This document shows, piece by piece, positions 9,044 to 16,390 of a DNA stretch of 35,872 nucleotides (position 1 is its first letter; each line of letters starts with the position of its first letter). This stretch comes from JAIBJN01 sp035461525 (GTDB lineage Bacteria > Actinomycetota > Thermoleophilia > Gaiellales > Gaiellaceae): the NCBI GenBank assembly GCA_035461525.1, contig DATHVD010000024.1:1-35872 (forward strand), given 5' to 3'. Below the pieces are notes generated by a model. The model worked only from the letters and a program-made list of their open reading frames with translations, had not been told where the DNA came from and did not search any database. The position numbers were made by a program, and so were the translations under genes.

Positions 9044-9049
9044 AGGATA
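9044..9049 (-). promoter_or_regulatory. Putative -10 (TATCCT) of a leaderless capA-like transcript
   Basis: TATCCT fits the TANNNT actinobacterial -10 pattern and lies five bases before the first GTG and eight before the second. No Shine-Dalgarno is present and no good -35 is visible 16-18 bases upstream. Confidence 0.35.
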
Positions 9050-9067
9050 ATGAGCGGGCCGGAGCGC

Positions 9068-10144
9068 CTAGAACGGGGTGGGCGCGTCCGCCGCCACGTC
9101 GGACGGCTGGCCGGAGCCCGAGAGCGCGCGCGGGATCCGCTCGAGCGCGCCCTCGACGTCCTCGGCGGAGACGTCAAGGTGCGTGACCGCACGGAGGACC
9201 CCCTTGGGCGCCGCGAACGAGAGGAGCACGCCTTCGACGCGTAGGCGCGCGACTGCCTCGACGGCGTCGAGCCCGAGTACCGCGGCGTCGAGCTGCACGA
9301 AGTTCGTCTCCGTCCGCGAGGGGTCGACGGGGAGGCCCGCGGCCGCGAGCCCCTCCGCAAGCCGCCGGGCGTTCGCGTGGTCGTCCGCCAGCCGCTCGAC
9401 GTGGTGGTCGAGGGCGTAGAGGCCGGCCGCGGCGACGATCCCCGCCTGGCGCATGGCGCCGCCGAAGAGGTGCTTGAGCCGCCGCGCCTTCGCCATGCGG
9501 ACATGCGAGCCGGCGACGAGCGCGCCGAGCGGGCAGCCGAGGCCCTTGGAGAGGCAGAGCGTGACCGTGTCGAACTCGCGGCCGTACTCGGCGGCTGCGA
9601 CTCCGCTCGCGACCGAGGCGTTGAGGAGCCGGGCACCGTCGAGGTGGGCGGCGAGCCCGTGCCGCCGCGCCTCCGCGACGACCTCGCGCACCTGCGCGAG
9701 GGGCCAGACACGCCCGCCGCCGCCGTTGTGGGTGTTCTCGACGCAGACGACCCGCGTCGGCGCCATGTGTAGGTCCGCGGGCGGGTTGACGGCCTCGCGC
9801 ACCTGCTCGGCCGTGAACCGCCCGCCGGCGCCCTGGATCGGCTTCATCACGAGGCCGCCGTGGACGGCCGGCCCGCCGAGCTCGTAGCGGAGCAGGTGGG
9901 CGAGCGACTCGACGAGGATCTCGTCGCCGGGCTCGGTGAGGACCCGGAGCGCGATCTGGTTTGCCATCGTGGCCGTCGGGACGAAGACGGCCTCCTCGTG
10001 GCCGAGCAGCTCGGCGCCGCGCTCCTCGAGCGCGGTCACGGTCGGGTCCTCGCGCTTCTGCTCGTCGCCGACGACCGCCTCGGCGATGGCGCGGCGCATA
10101 CCCTCCGTCGGCTGCGTGAGCGTGTCGGAGCGGAGGTCGATCAC
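9068..10144 (-). CDS. ltaE: Low-specificity L-threonine aldolase (PLP-dependent)
   Basis: 358 residues of the beta-eliminating lyase family, fold type I. The N-terminus IDLRSDTLTQPT is the usual threonine aldolase opening. The PLP-binding lysine is K200 in LCLSKGLGCPLGAL, the aspartate contacting the pyridine ring is in AHLDGARL (166-173), and ENTHN at 136-140 is conserved in the family. The enzyme splits L-threonine or L-allo-threonine into glycine and acetaldehyde in the cytoplasm, and the glycine could feed the glycine cleavage system encoded elsewhere in this window. The GTG start overlaps the stop of the MFS transporter gene (GTGA), indicating coupling. Stereochemical preference cannot be read from sequence. 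Confidence 0.9.
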   Translation of the reverse strand: MIDLRSDTLTQPTEGMRRAIAEAVVGDEQKREDPTVTALEERGAELLGHEEAVFVPTATMANQIALRVLTEPGDEILVESLAHLLRYELGGPAVHGGLVMKPIQGAGGRFTAEQVREAVNPPADLHMAPTRVVCVENTHNGGGGRVWPLAQVREVVAEARRHGLAAHLDGARLLNASVASGVAAAEYGREFDTVTLCLSKGLGCPLGALVAGSHVRMAKARRLKHLFGGAMRQAGIVAAAGLYALDHHVERLADDHANARRLAEGLAAAGLPVDPSRTETNFVQLDAAVLGLDAVEAVARLRVEGVLLSFAAPKGVLRAVTHLDVSAEDVEGALERIPRALSGSGQPSDVAADAPTPF

Positions 10145-11412
10145 GCATTCACGGTACCTGCCTCGGAGCGGGCGGTGCGAGGCTGGAGGCGGCGTCCGAG
10201 GAGGGCGAGCGCGCCTGCGGTGACGGCGACCGCGGCAGCGCCCTGAACCGTGAAGGCGAGTGCCGTGCCGCCCACGGCGGCGAGCCACCCGGCGAGCATC
10301 CCGCCGGCCGGGCCGGCGCCGTTGAAGGCGAAGTAGTAGAAGCCCATGACGCGGCCACGGAGGCGGTCGGGCGTCGCGAGCTGGAGCGTCGCGTTCGCGT
10401 TCGACGTCCAGAGCGTGAACGCGAGCCCGGTGACGAAGAGGATGGGCGCCGCTCCGGCCAGGGTCGTCTGCGGTGCGAGGGCGAGCTGGGCGAGGCCGAA
10501 GACGCCGATGCCCGTGAGCAGGAGCCGCGGGCTCGCCCGCGAGATCGAGGCGGCGATCAGCGCGCCCGCGAGCGCGCCCGCGCCGAAGCAGGCGGTGACG
10601 ACCCCGAAGACCTGCGGCCCCTCCTGCAGCGTCTGCTTGGCGAGCACGGGCAGGAGCACGTTGAAGTTGAACGAGAGCGTGGTCACGAGGAGGACGAGCG
10701 CGAGCACGCCTCCGGCGACCGGCACGCGCCGCAGGAACGCGAAGGCCTCGCGGCTGCCGCGGACGAAGGTCGGCGGGTCGTCGCCGCGCTCCAGGGGCAC
10801 GAGCTCCGACGGGCGGATGAGCGCGAGGCTGCCGAGGACGGCGAAGAAGCTGGCGGCGTTGAGGAGGAAGGCCGTCCCCGGCCCGGCTGCGGCGATTACG
10901 AGCCCGCCGAGCGCGGGCCCGAGCACCCGCGAGCCGTTGAAGAGGCCGGAGTTGAGCGCGACCGCGTTGGGCAGCTCGTCGCGCCCGACCATCTGGAAGG
11001 TGAGCTGCTGGCGCGCCGGGTGGTCGAGGACGAGCGTGACGCCGCGCAGCGCCGCCAGGAGGTAGACGTGCCACGGCTGGACGACCCCGCCTAGCGTCAG
11101 CCCCGCGAGGACGGACGCGAAGACCATCGCCGCCGCCTGCGTCCCGATCACGACCCGGCGCACGTCGAGCCGGTCGACGAGGACGCCGCCGAAGAGGCCG
11201 AGGACCGTCGCCGGCGCGAACTGGCACAGCATGAGGATGCCGACCGCGACCGGCGAGCCCGTCAGCGTCAGGACGAGCCAGGCGGCCGCGACGTTCTGCA
11301 TCCATGTCCCGGTGACCGAGACGACCTGGCCGCCGAAGAAGAGGCGGTAGTTGCGGTGGCGGCGGAGGCTCGACCAGGTTCGGCGCTGGGCGCGCAGGAA
11401 CGCGGCCGTCAC
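10141..11412 (-). CDS. MFS transporter, probable exporter (MFS_3/EntS-like)
   Basis: 423 residues with about 12 predicted transmembrane helices. The opening LRRHRNYRLFFGGQVVSVTGTW and the segments SRVLGPALGG and PDRLRGRVMGFYYFAFNG are typical of the MFS_3 group, which includes EntS-like siderophore and drug exporters. The GTG start was chosen because it overlaps the stop of the MarR gene by four bases (GTGA); reading further upstream would run into the regulator gene. Its own stop overlaps the threonine aldolase start in the same way. A MarR-controlled efflux pump is the natural reading. The substrate is unknown. Confidence 0.88.
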   Translation of the reverse strand: MTAAFLRAQRRTWSSLRRHRNYRLFFGGQVVSVTGTWMQNVAAAWLVLTLTGSPVAVGILMLCQFAPATVLGLFGGVLVDRLDVRRVVIGTQAAAMVFASVLAGLTLGGVVQPWHVYLLAALRGVTLVLDHPARQQLTFQMVGRDELPNAVALNSGLFNGSRVLGPALGGLVIAAAGPGTAFLLNAASFFAVLGSLALIRPSELVPLERGDDPPTFVRGSREAFAFLRRVPVAGGVLALVLLVTTLSFNFNVLLPVLAKQTLQEGPQVFGVVTACFGAGALAGALIAASISRASPRLLLTGIGVFGLAQLALAPQTTLAGAAPILFVTGLAFTLWTSNANATLQLATPDRLRGRVMGFYYFAFNGAGPAGGMLAGWLAAVGGTALAFTVQGAAAVAVTAGALALLGRRLQPRTARSEAGTVNA

Positions 11413-11846
11413 GCCTCGTCCTCGAGCAGCCTGAGCAGCGCAGGGAGCGCATCCTCGATGCGCGCGAGATCCTCCGGCTCGAGCAGCTCGAGCCGTGCCG
11501 CGAGCCAGGCCGTCCGCCGGCTCCGCGCCGAGCGGAGGACGCGGTGGCCCTCCCCGGTCAGCTCCAGCTCGACCCGGCGGCGGTCGTGCTCGCAACGTCT
11601 GCGGCCGACGAGGCCGGCGGCCTGGAGGCGGTCGACGTAGGCGGTCATCGCCGGTGTGGAGACGCCCTCGAGGTCGGCGAGCCCCCGGATCCCGATGCCG
11701 GGGTTCGTGCGGACGGCGTGCAGGAGGGCGGCCTGGCCGCCCGTGATCCCGAGAGGCGCCAGCTCACGGCGCAGGCGCCGAGCGAGGTGCAGCACCGCAG
11801 GCCGCAGCCCGTTCGCGACGTCCACCGGTCGAGAAGTCGTTAACAT
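11409..11846 (-). CDS. MarR-family transcriptional regulator
   Basis: 145 residues with a winged helix-turn-helix: GIRGLADLEGVSTPAMTAYVDRLQAAG is the recognition region (about 52-78), followed by a wing with DRRRVELELT. The terminal helices give the usual dimer interface. MarR proteins typically repress a neighbouring exporter until a small-molecule ligand binds. Here the downstream gene is an MFS transporter joined by a four-base overlap. The ATG at 11846 begins the MarR homology; upstream in-frame sequence lacks regulator character. No Shine-Dalgarno is seen, TACGAT lies eight bases upstream, and a perfect 6-3-6 inverted repeat covers the start codon. Leaderless, autoregulated expression is therefore likely. 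Confidence 0.9.
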   Translation of the reverse strand: MLTTSRPVDVANGLRPAVLHLARRLRRELAPLGITGGQAALLHAVRTNPGIGIRGLADLEGVSTPAMTAYVDRLQAAGLVGRRRCEHDRRRVELELTGEGHRVLRSARSRRTAWLAARLELLEPEDLARIEDALPALLRLLEDEA

Positions 11847-11853
11847 CGTTAAC
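11839..11853. promoter_or_regulatory. Probable MarR operator
   Basis: GTTAACATCGTTAAC is a perfect inverted repeat with six-base arms and a three-base centre, strikingly AT-rich for this DNA. It spans the marR start codon and the likely transcription start, where a bound dimer would block initiation. Family knowledge: MarR dimers bind short palindromes overlapping their own promoters. Confidence 0.65.
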
Positions 11854-11856
11854 CAT

Positions 11857-11862
11857 CGTAGC
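11857..11862 (-). promoter_or_regulatory. Putative marR -10 element (TACGAT), leaderless transcript
   Basis: TACGAT fits TANNNT and is eight bases before the marR ATG, so transcription could begin at the start codon. No recognisable -35 is seen. Confidence 0.45.
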
Positions 11863-11966
11863 GAGACCCGCCGGGCTCCCGCCTCCCCCTCGGAAGGACG
11901 GTCATCCGCGGAAGCACGATTTGCCGCTGCTCTCGGCACACCTCCGGCACGGTCCGCGCACCACAC

Positions 11967-12017
11967 GCGCGGATTTCCGCTGTACGCTCGAAAGCGGGTG
12001 GTGGGCTGGGGTGCCCC
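11967..12017. repeat. 50-bp element, copy A (shared with 30713-30763)
   Basis: About 39 of 50 positions match the element at 30713-30763 in the same orientation, with two single-base gaps. The strongest shared blocks are GTACGCTC, AGCGGGTGG and GGGGTG followed by CCCC. On the minus strand it lies about 120 bases upstream of marR; on the plus strand about 67 bases upstream of rlmN. It contains a small hairpin-like CGCTC/GAGCG core. Its function is unknown. Confidence 0.5.
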
Positions 12018-12072
12018 GGAGGGCGAGGGAGCGGCGGGAGCGGCGGCGCGCGCCGTCCCCCCACGCGCCGGA

Positions 12073-12078
12073 TACGGT
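12073..12078 (+). promoter_or_regulatory. Putative rlmN -10 element (TACGGT), leaderless transcript
   Basis: TACGGT sits six bases before the rlmN ATG, the spacing expected if transcription starts at the A of ATG. No Shine-Dalgarno precedes the gene. No clear -35 is visible. Confidence 0.45.
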
Positions 12079-12084
12079 GCGACC

Positions 12085-13068
12085 ATGGATCTCGACCGCC
12101 TCGCAGACGAGCTGGCCGCGCGCGGAGAGCCCGGCTACCGCGCCCGCCAGGTGTGGGAGTGGGCCGCGCGCGGCGCGGCAGGCTACGCGGCGATGACGAA
12201 CCTGCCGGCCTCGCTCCGCGGGGAGCTCGACGACGCCGCGCCGTTCTCGACCCTGACGCTGCGCGAGGAGGCGCGCTCGCAGGACGGCACGGCGAAGGCC
12301 CTCTTCTCCACGCACGACGGCCACCCGGTCGAGGCCGTGCTCATGCGCTACCGCGACGGACGGCGCTCGCTGTGCCTCTCCTCGCAGTCCGGCTGCCCGC
12401 TCACCTGCCGCTTCTGCGCCACGGGCGCGATGCGCTTCGGCCGCAACCTGACGCCGTGGGAGATCCTCGACCAGGCGCTCCACTTCCGGCGGGAGGCGGA
12501 CGTCGACCACGCCGTCTTCATGGGCATGGGCGAGCCGATGCTGAACCTCGACGCCGTGCTCGCCGCCGCCCGGCGGCTGCCCGACCTCGGGATCACGCAC
12601 CGGCGCACGACCGTCTCGACGGTCGGCTGGCTTCCCGGCCTGACGCGCTTCGTCGACGAGGTGGACGAGCCGGTCCGCCTCGCGCTCTCCCTGCACGCGC
12701 CGGAGCCCGCGCTCCGCTCGGAGCTCATGCCCGTGAACGACCGCTACCCGCTCGCGGACGTGGTTGCCGAGTGCCGGCGCTACGCGGCGCTCCGCCGGCG
12801 GAAGGTCTTCGTCGAGTACGTCCTGCTCGCGGGCGTGAACGACCGCGTCGAGCAGGCCGGGAGCCTCGCCCGCCTCCTCGGGACGAAGGAGTTCAAGGTG
12901 AACCTGATCCCCTACAACCCGACGGGCGCCTACGACGCATCCTCCCGCGCCGCGATCGCCGCGTTCCGCGAGACGCTTGCCCGCGCCGGCGTGCCGACGA
13001 CGGTCCGGCTCACGCGTGGCCGCGACATCGAGGCCGCGTGCGGCCAGCTCGCCGCGGCCCGGGCCTAG
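12085..13068 (+). CDS. rlmN: 23S rRNA (adenine-2503-C2)-methyltransferase RlmN
   Basis: 327 residues of the radical-SAM RlmN/Cfr family. The iron-sulfur cysteines are C104, C108 and C111 in the CX3CX2C motif CPLTCRFC. GMGEP lies at 147-151, and the catalytic cysteine that carries the transferred methyl group is C319 in DIEAACGQL. In other bacteria the enzyme methylates A2503 in the peptidyl transferase centre and A37 of some tRNAs using two SAM molecules. Cfr resistance enzymes share the motifs, but a single housekeeping copy with no mobile context points to RlmN. The ATG at 12085 matches the usual N-terminus (the short helix before YRARQVWEW). The gene overlaps the stop of the convergent ankyrin gene by four bases. 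Confidence 0.95.
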   Translation: MDLDRLADELAARGEPGYRARQVWEWAARGAAGYAAMTNLPASLRGELDDAAPFSTLTLREEARSQDGTAKALFSTHDGHPVEAVLMRYRDGRRSLCLSSQSGCPLTCRFCATGAMRFGRNLTPWEILDQALHFRREADVDHAVFMGMGEPMLNLDAVLAAARRLPDLGITHRRTTVSTVGWLPGLTRFVDEVDEPVRLALSLHAPEPALRSELMPVNDRYPLADVVAECRRYAALRRRKVFVEYVLLAGVNDRVEQAGSLARLLGTKEFKVNLIPYNPTGAYDASSRAAIAAFRETLARAGVPTTVRLTRGRDIEAACGQLAAARA

Positions 13069-13616
13069 CTCTGGCCGGCGAGGCGCGCAGCCAGCTCCTC
13101 GTAGCCGCCCTCGCGGGCGAAGTCGGCCGGGGTTCGCCCGTCGTCGGCGGCCAGCCCGGGATCCGCGCCGAAGCGGAGGAGGAGGTCGACGAGGCCCTCG
13201 GCGCCGGCTCTAGCGCCCGCGTGGAGCGGCGTGAAACCGCCCTCCTGGCGGGCGTTCGGATCGGCGCCGCGCTCGAGCAGGAGGGCTGCCGTCTCCTCCT
13301 GCTCCGCGGCGACCGCGCTCTGGAGCGGCGTCACGCGGATCGTCTGGTGGCGGGCGACGACGTCGACCGGCGCGCCCCGCTCGACGAGCAGCCGCGCCGT
13401 CTCGGGCTGGCGGAAGAAGGCGGCGAGGTGGAGCGGCGTGAAGCCGTCGTCCGACCAGGCGCCGGCCCGCGCGGGGTCGCCTGCGAGGAGCTCCTCCACG
13501 CGTCTCGCGCGGCCGACGGCGGCGGCCTCGAAGAGGTCGAGCTCCGGATCTGCGGCCAGGAGCTCGGCGACACGGTCGCCGTCGCCGCGGTAGAGCGCCG
13601 CGAGCAGGTCACTCAA
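13065..13616 (-). CDS. Ankyrin-repeat protein
   Basis: 183 residues made almost entirely of ankyrin repeats. DGFTPLHLAAFFRQPETARLL begins one near 57, RVTPLQSAVAAEQEETAALLLERGADPN spans about 94-121, GGFTPLHAGARAGAEGLVDLLLRFGADP about 127-153, and a degenerate last repeat (DGRTPADFAREGGYEELAARL) follows. There is no signal peptide, membrane segment or enzymatic domain, so it should be a cytoplasmic protein-binding module. The start is uncertain: the TTG at 13616 lies eight bases upstream of the end of the cupin gene and gives a compact protein, but a GTG further upstream is possible. It is the last gene of the run that begins with gcvT. Its partner is unknown. Confidence 0.78.
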   Translation of the reverse strand: MSDLLAALYRGDGDRVAELLAADPELDLFEAAAVGRARRVEELLAGDPARAGAWSDDGFTPLHLAAFFRQPETARLLVERGAPVDVVARHQTIRVTPLQSAVAAEQEETAALLLERGADPNARQEGGFTPLHAGARAGAEGLVDLLLRFGADPGLAADDGRTPADFAREGGYEELAARLAGQS

Positions 13617-13965
13617 GGAAGGTGTCCCCGTCCGAGTAGGCGGGCGCACAACAGCAGAGGAAGCGCAGCTCCTCCCCGCCCGCACGGATCTGGTGCCGCG
13701 CGCCGGGCGGGATGAGGATCGCGTCGCCCGGGCCGACCGTGCGGCGCTCGCCGTCTACCTCCATCTCCCCGCTCCCCTCGAGGATCGCGTAGATCTCCTC
13801 CGTGCGCGCGTGATGGTGGCGCGTCGTCGTCTGCCGCGGCGCGAGCGTCGCCTCGGCGAGACTCTGCTCGGAGGCTCCTCCGAGCCCGGCGTCGAGCAGC
13901 ACGCGGATCGTCGAGCCGTCGAGCGTCGTGAACGACTCGGCCTCGTCCCTGTTCCTGATCTCCAT
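13609..13965 (-). CDS. Small single-domain cupin protein
   Basis: 118 residues with one cupin barrel. Motif 1 has histidines H50-H52 and a glutamate at 56-57 (RHHHARTEEIYAILEG) and motif 2 has GPGDAILIPPGARHQI with H91, giving a plausible metal site. A CCC triplet at 104-106 near the C-terminus is unusual. Family members range from dioxygenases and isomerases to sugar or metabolite sensors, so no reaction can be assigned. The ATG overlaps the stop of the HEAT gene by one base (TGATG) and is preceded by GGAGG, so it is coupled to that gene. Confidence 0.85.
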   Translation of the reverse strand: MEIRNRDEAESFTTLDGSTIRVLLDAGLGGASEQSLAEATLAPRQTTTRHHHARTEEIYAILEGSGEMEVDGERRTVGPGDAILIPPGARHQIRAGGEELRFLCCCAPAYSDGDTFLE

Positions 13966-14891
13966 CAGACCTCCTCGTCGAGTCGGCTCAACTCGGCGCT
14001 GCAAGCTTCCCGGCAGGCCTCGTGGGGAGCCGAGACCGCGCACGTGCGCAGCGCCGCAACGGTCTCCTCCGTGGCGAGGATCCGCGCCGCAGCCGCGAGC
14101 GCCGCGGCACTCTGCGGCTGGCAGGAGCTCAGACCGGCCGCCACCGCGGCCGCGTCTCCACGGAGGACGAGGGCGGCCGCAGCCGCTGCCGCCCGTTCGG
14201 CTGGATCGACGGCGGACTCGGCGCGCTCGGCCAGGTGCGGGAGCGACGTTGCGTCCCCTATCTCCGCGAGCGCCCACGTCGCGTGGACTCGCTCGCCGAG
14301 GTCGCTCGAGTGGAGCCGCCTCCTCAGGTCGGGGGCCGCAGCCCGGGCCGCGTCGCGGTCGAGACGGAGCAGGACGGCGAACGCCGACCGGCGCACGCCC
14401 GCGTCCCGGTCTCGCGTGAGCGACAGGACGAGGCGAACGGACACCCCGCTCGCGCCGAGCAGGTCGCCAGCCGCCCCGGGCACCCAGCCGCGCACCCGTG
14501 CGTCGCCGTGGCGGGAGAGCGCGTCCAGGACGAGCGCCCCGCGCCCGGGGTTGCCGCGCAGCCGTGCGGCCTCGAGCTCGAGCGCGTCGCGCCCTTCCGG
14601 GCCGGCCCGGATCGCCTCGGCCACGGCGCCGGCCCGATCCTCTCCCCAGAGACGCTCGAAACGGGCGAACGTACGCCGCGTCCACCCCTTCTCGGCAAAG
14701 CGCCGGCCGGCGGCCTTGCGGAAGTTCTCCTCGTCGGCGGCGCGCTCGAGCAGCGCCTCCCGAAGCAACTGCTGCTCCTCGGGCCCGAGCTCTGCGGCCA
14801 GGGCTCGCACTGCCTCGACGAACGCCTCGCCCTCGTGCGCCTGCGCGAGGGCGTCTACGCGGGCGCCGATCGCCTCTCTCGTCGCGGTCAC
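13965..14891 (-). CDS. HEAT-repeat-like helical protein
   Basis: 308 residues, alanine- and arginine-rich and predicted all-helical. The middle and C-terminal parts carry HEAT-like units such as DAGVRRSAFAVLLRL followed by GERVHATWALAEIGDATSLPHLAERA. The N-terminal 100 residues are also helical but not clearly repeats. No catalytic motif, signal peptide or membrane segment is seen, so it is probably a scaffold or binding protein in the cytoplasm. Its GTG start overlaps the stop of gcvPB by four bases (GTGA), and its stop overlaps the cupin start. This makes it part of the glycine cleavage transcript, where such a protein is not a known component. Confidence 0.75.
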   Translation of the reverse strand: MTATREAIGARVDALAQAHEGEAFVEAVRALAAELGPEEQQLLREALLERAADEENFRKAAGRRFAEKGWTRRTFARFERLWGEDRAGAVAEAIRAGPEGRDALELEAARLRGNPGRGALVLDALSRHGDARVRGWVPGAAGDLLGASGVSVRLVLSLTRDRDAGVRRSAFAVLLRLDRDAARAAAPDLRRRLHSSDLGERVHATWALAEIGDATSLPHLAERAESAVDPAERAAAAAAALVLRGDAAAVAAGLSSCQPQSAAALAAAARILATEETVAALRTCAVSAPHEACREACSAELSRLDEEV

Positions 14892-16390
14892 GCGCCCTTC
14901 TGCGCCTCGAGCGCCTCCCCCGCGCCCGGCCGCGGCGCCGTCTCCGGGTGCTCGTCGAACCCGTACTTCACGATCGCGCGCTTCGCCGCCTTCACCTCGT
15001 CCAGGCGCCGGACAGGCCGTTGGTGCGGTGCTTCCTTGATCGTCTCGGGGTCGGTAGCGGCCTCCGCCGCGATCGCCCGCATGGCGTCGACGAAGGCGTC
15101 GAGCGTCTCCTTCGCCTCGGTCTCCGTGGGCTCGATCATGAGCGCCTCCGGGACGACGAGGGGGAAGTAGATCGTGGGCGGGTGGAAGCCGTGGTCCATG
15201 AGCCGCTTCGCCACGTCGAGCGCCGTGATCCCGTGCTCCCGCTTCAGGTTTCGAGCCGAGAGGACGAACTCGTGCATGCACAGCCGGTCGTAGGGGAGGT
15301 CGTAATCCTCCCGGAGCCTGGCGAGCAGGTAGTTGGCGTTGAGGACGGCAACCTCGGACATCTCCCTGAGCGCGGGCCCGTACGAGCGGATGTAGGCGTA
15401 GGAGCGCACGAAGACGCCGAACGGGCCGCAAAAGCCGCGTACCTTGCCGATCGACCTGGGCCGGTCGTAGTCGAGCCGGAACTTCTCGCCGTCGCGGACG
15501 ACTGCGGGCACGGGAAGGAACGGCTCCAGCATCTCCCGAACGGCGATCGGGCCGCCGCCGGGCCCGCCGCCGCCGTGCGGCTGCGAGAACGTCTTGTGCA
15601 GGTTGATGTGGACGATGTCGAAGCCCATGTCGCCGGGGCGCGAGATGCCGCAGACCGCGTTCAGATTGGCCCCGTCGTAGTACAGAAGCGCACCCGCGTC
15701 GTGGAAGATCTCCGCGATCTCCTCGATGTGCTCGTCGAAGAGGCCGAGGGTGGACGGGTTCGTGAGCATCAGGCCGGCGGTGCGCTCGTCCACCGTCACG
15801 CGCAGGTCGTCGAGGTCCAGGTTCCCCCGCTCGTCGGTCTCGACCTTCTGCAGCTCGTAGCCGGCCATCGCCACGCTCGCCGGGTTCGTCCCGTGGGCCG
15901 TGTCGGCGGTGATGACGACGCGGCGCTGCTCTCCCTCGCCCCGGTCGGCGAAGTACGCCCGCATGAGCATGAGGCCGGTCAGCTCCCCCTGCGAGCCGGC
16001 GGCGGGCTGAAGCGAGACGGCGTCGAGGCCGCAGACCTCGGCGAGGATCTCCTGGAGCCGCCACATGAGCTCGAGGGCGCCCTGCGAGCCCTCCTCCTCC
16101 TGGTACGGATGGAGGTCGCGGAAGCCGGGCAGGTTGACGACGCGCTCGTTCACGCGCGGGTTGTGCTTCATCGTGCAGGAGCCGAGCGGATAGAAGCCGG
16201 TGTCCACTCCGAAGTTGCGATCCGCGAGCGCCGTGAAGTGGCGGACGAGCTCCGGCTCGGAGATCTCAGGGAGCCGCGGCGGCGTGCGGCGGCGAAGCCC
16301 CACGGGCACCTCTGTCTTCGGCAGACCCTCGTGGCGCGGGAGCGACCCCGCGCGCCGTCCCGGCTGCGAGCGCTCGTAGATGAGCTTCAC
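14888..16390 (-). CDS. gcvPB: Glycine dehydrogenase (decarboxylating) subunit 2
   Basis: 500 residues, the normal length for the P-protein beta subunit. PLP is bound by K266 in HINLHKTFSQPHGGGGPG. Other family segments are GFYPLGSCTMKHNPR at 65-79, PAAGSQGE at 129-136 and HGTNPASV at 166-173. Together with GcvPA it decarboxylates glycine and passes the aminomethyl group to the lipoyl arm of GcvH. The ATG at 16390 overlaps the stop of gcvPA by four bases (ATGA). Split P-proteins are usual in Firmicutes, thermophiles and deep actinobacteria, in contrast to the single long GcvP of many others. Confidence 0.96.
   Translation of the reverse strand: MKLIYERSQPGRRAGSLPRHEGLPKTEVPVGLRRRTPPRLPEISEPELVRHFTALADRNFGVDTGFYPLGSCTMKHNPRVNERVVNLPGFRDLHPYQEEEGSQGALELMWRLQEILAEVCGLDAVSLQPAAGSQGELTGLMLMRAYFADRGEGEQRRVVITADTAHGTNPASVAMAGYELQKVETDERGNLDLDDLRVTVDERTAGLMLTNPSTLGLFDEHIEEIAEIFHDAGALLYYDGANLNAVCGISRPGDMGFDIVHINLHKTFSQPHGGGGPGGGPIAVREMLEPFLPVPAVVRDGEKFRLDYDRPRSIGKVRGFCGPFGVFVRSYAYIRSYGPALREMSEVAVLNANYLLARLREDYDLPYDRLCMHEFVLSARNLKREHGITALDVAKRLMDHGFHPPTIYFPLVVPEALMIEPTETEAKETLDAFVDAMRAIAAEAATDPETIKEAPHQRPVRRLDEVKAAKRAIVKYGFDEHPETAPRPGAGEALEAQKGA

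Noticed and set aside
10145..11452. A fused transporter/threonine aldolase protein from one long frame on the minus strand
   Set aside because: The transporter lies in a different frame from the aldolase; the aldolase frame upstream of 10144 is arginine-rich shadow sequence. GTGA overlap fixes the start.
11967..12017. tRNA or known riboswitch at the shared 50-bp element
   Set aside because: No T-loop GTTCGA-type sequence, acceptor stem or known aptamer core.
11847..12086. N-terminal extension of MarR by up to 80 residues
   Set aside because: The extension is low-complexity, crosses the palindrome and promoter region and has no family support; ATG at 11846 fits the regulator family.
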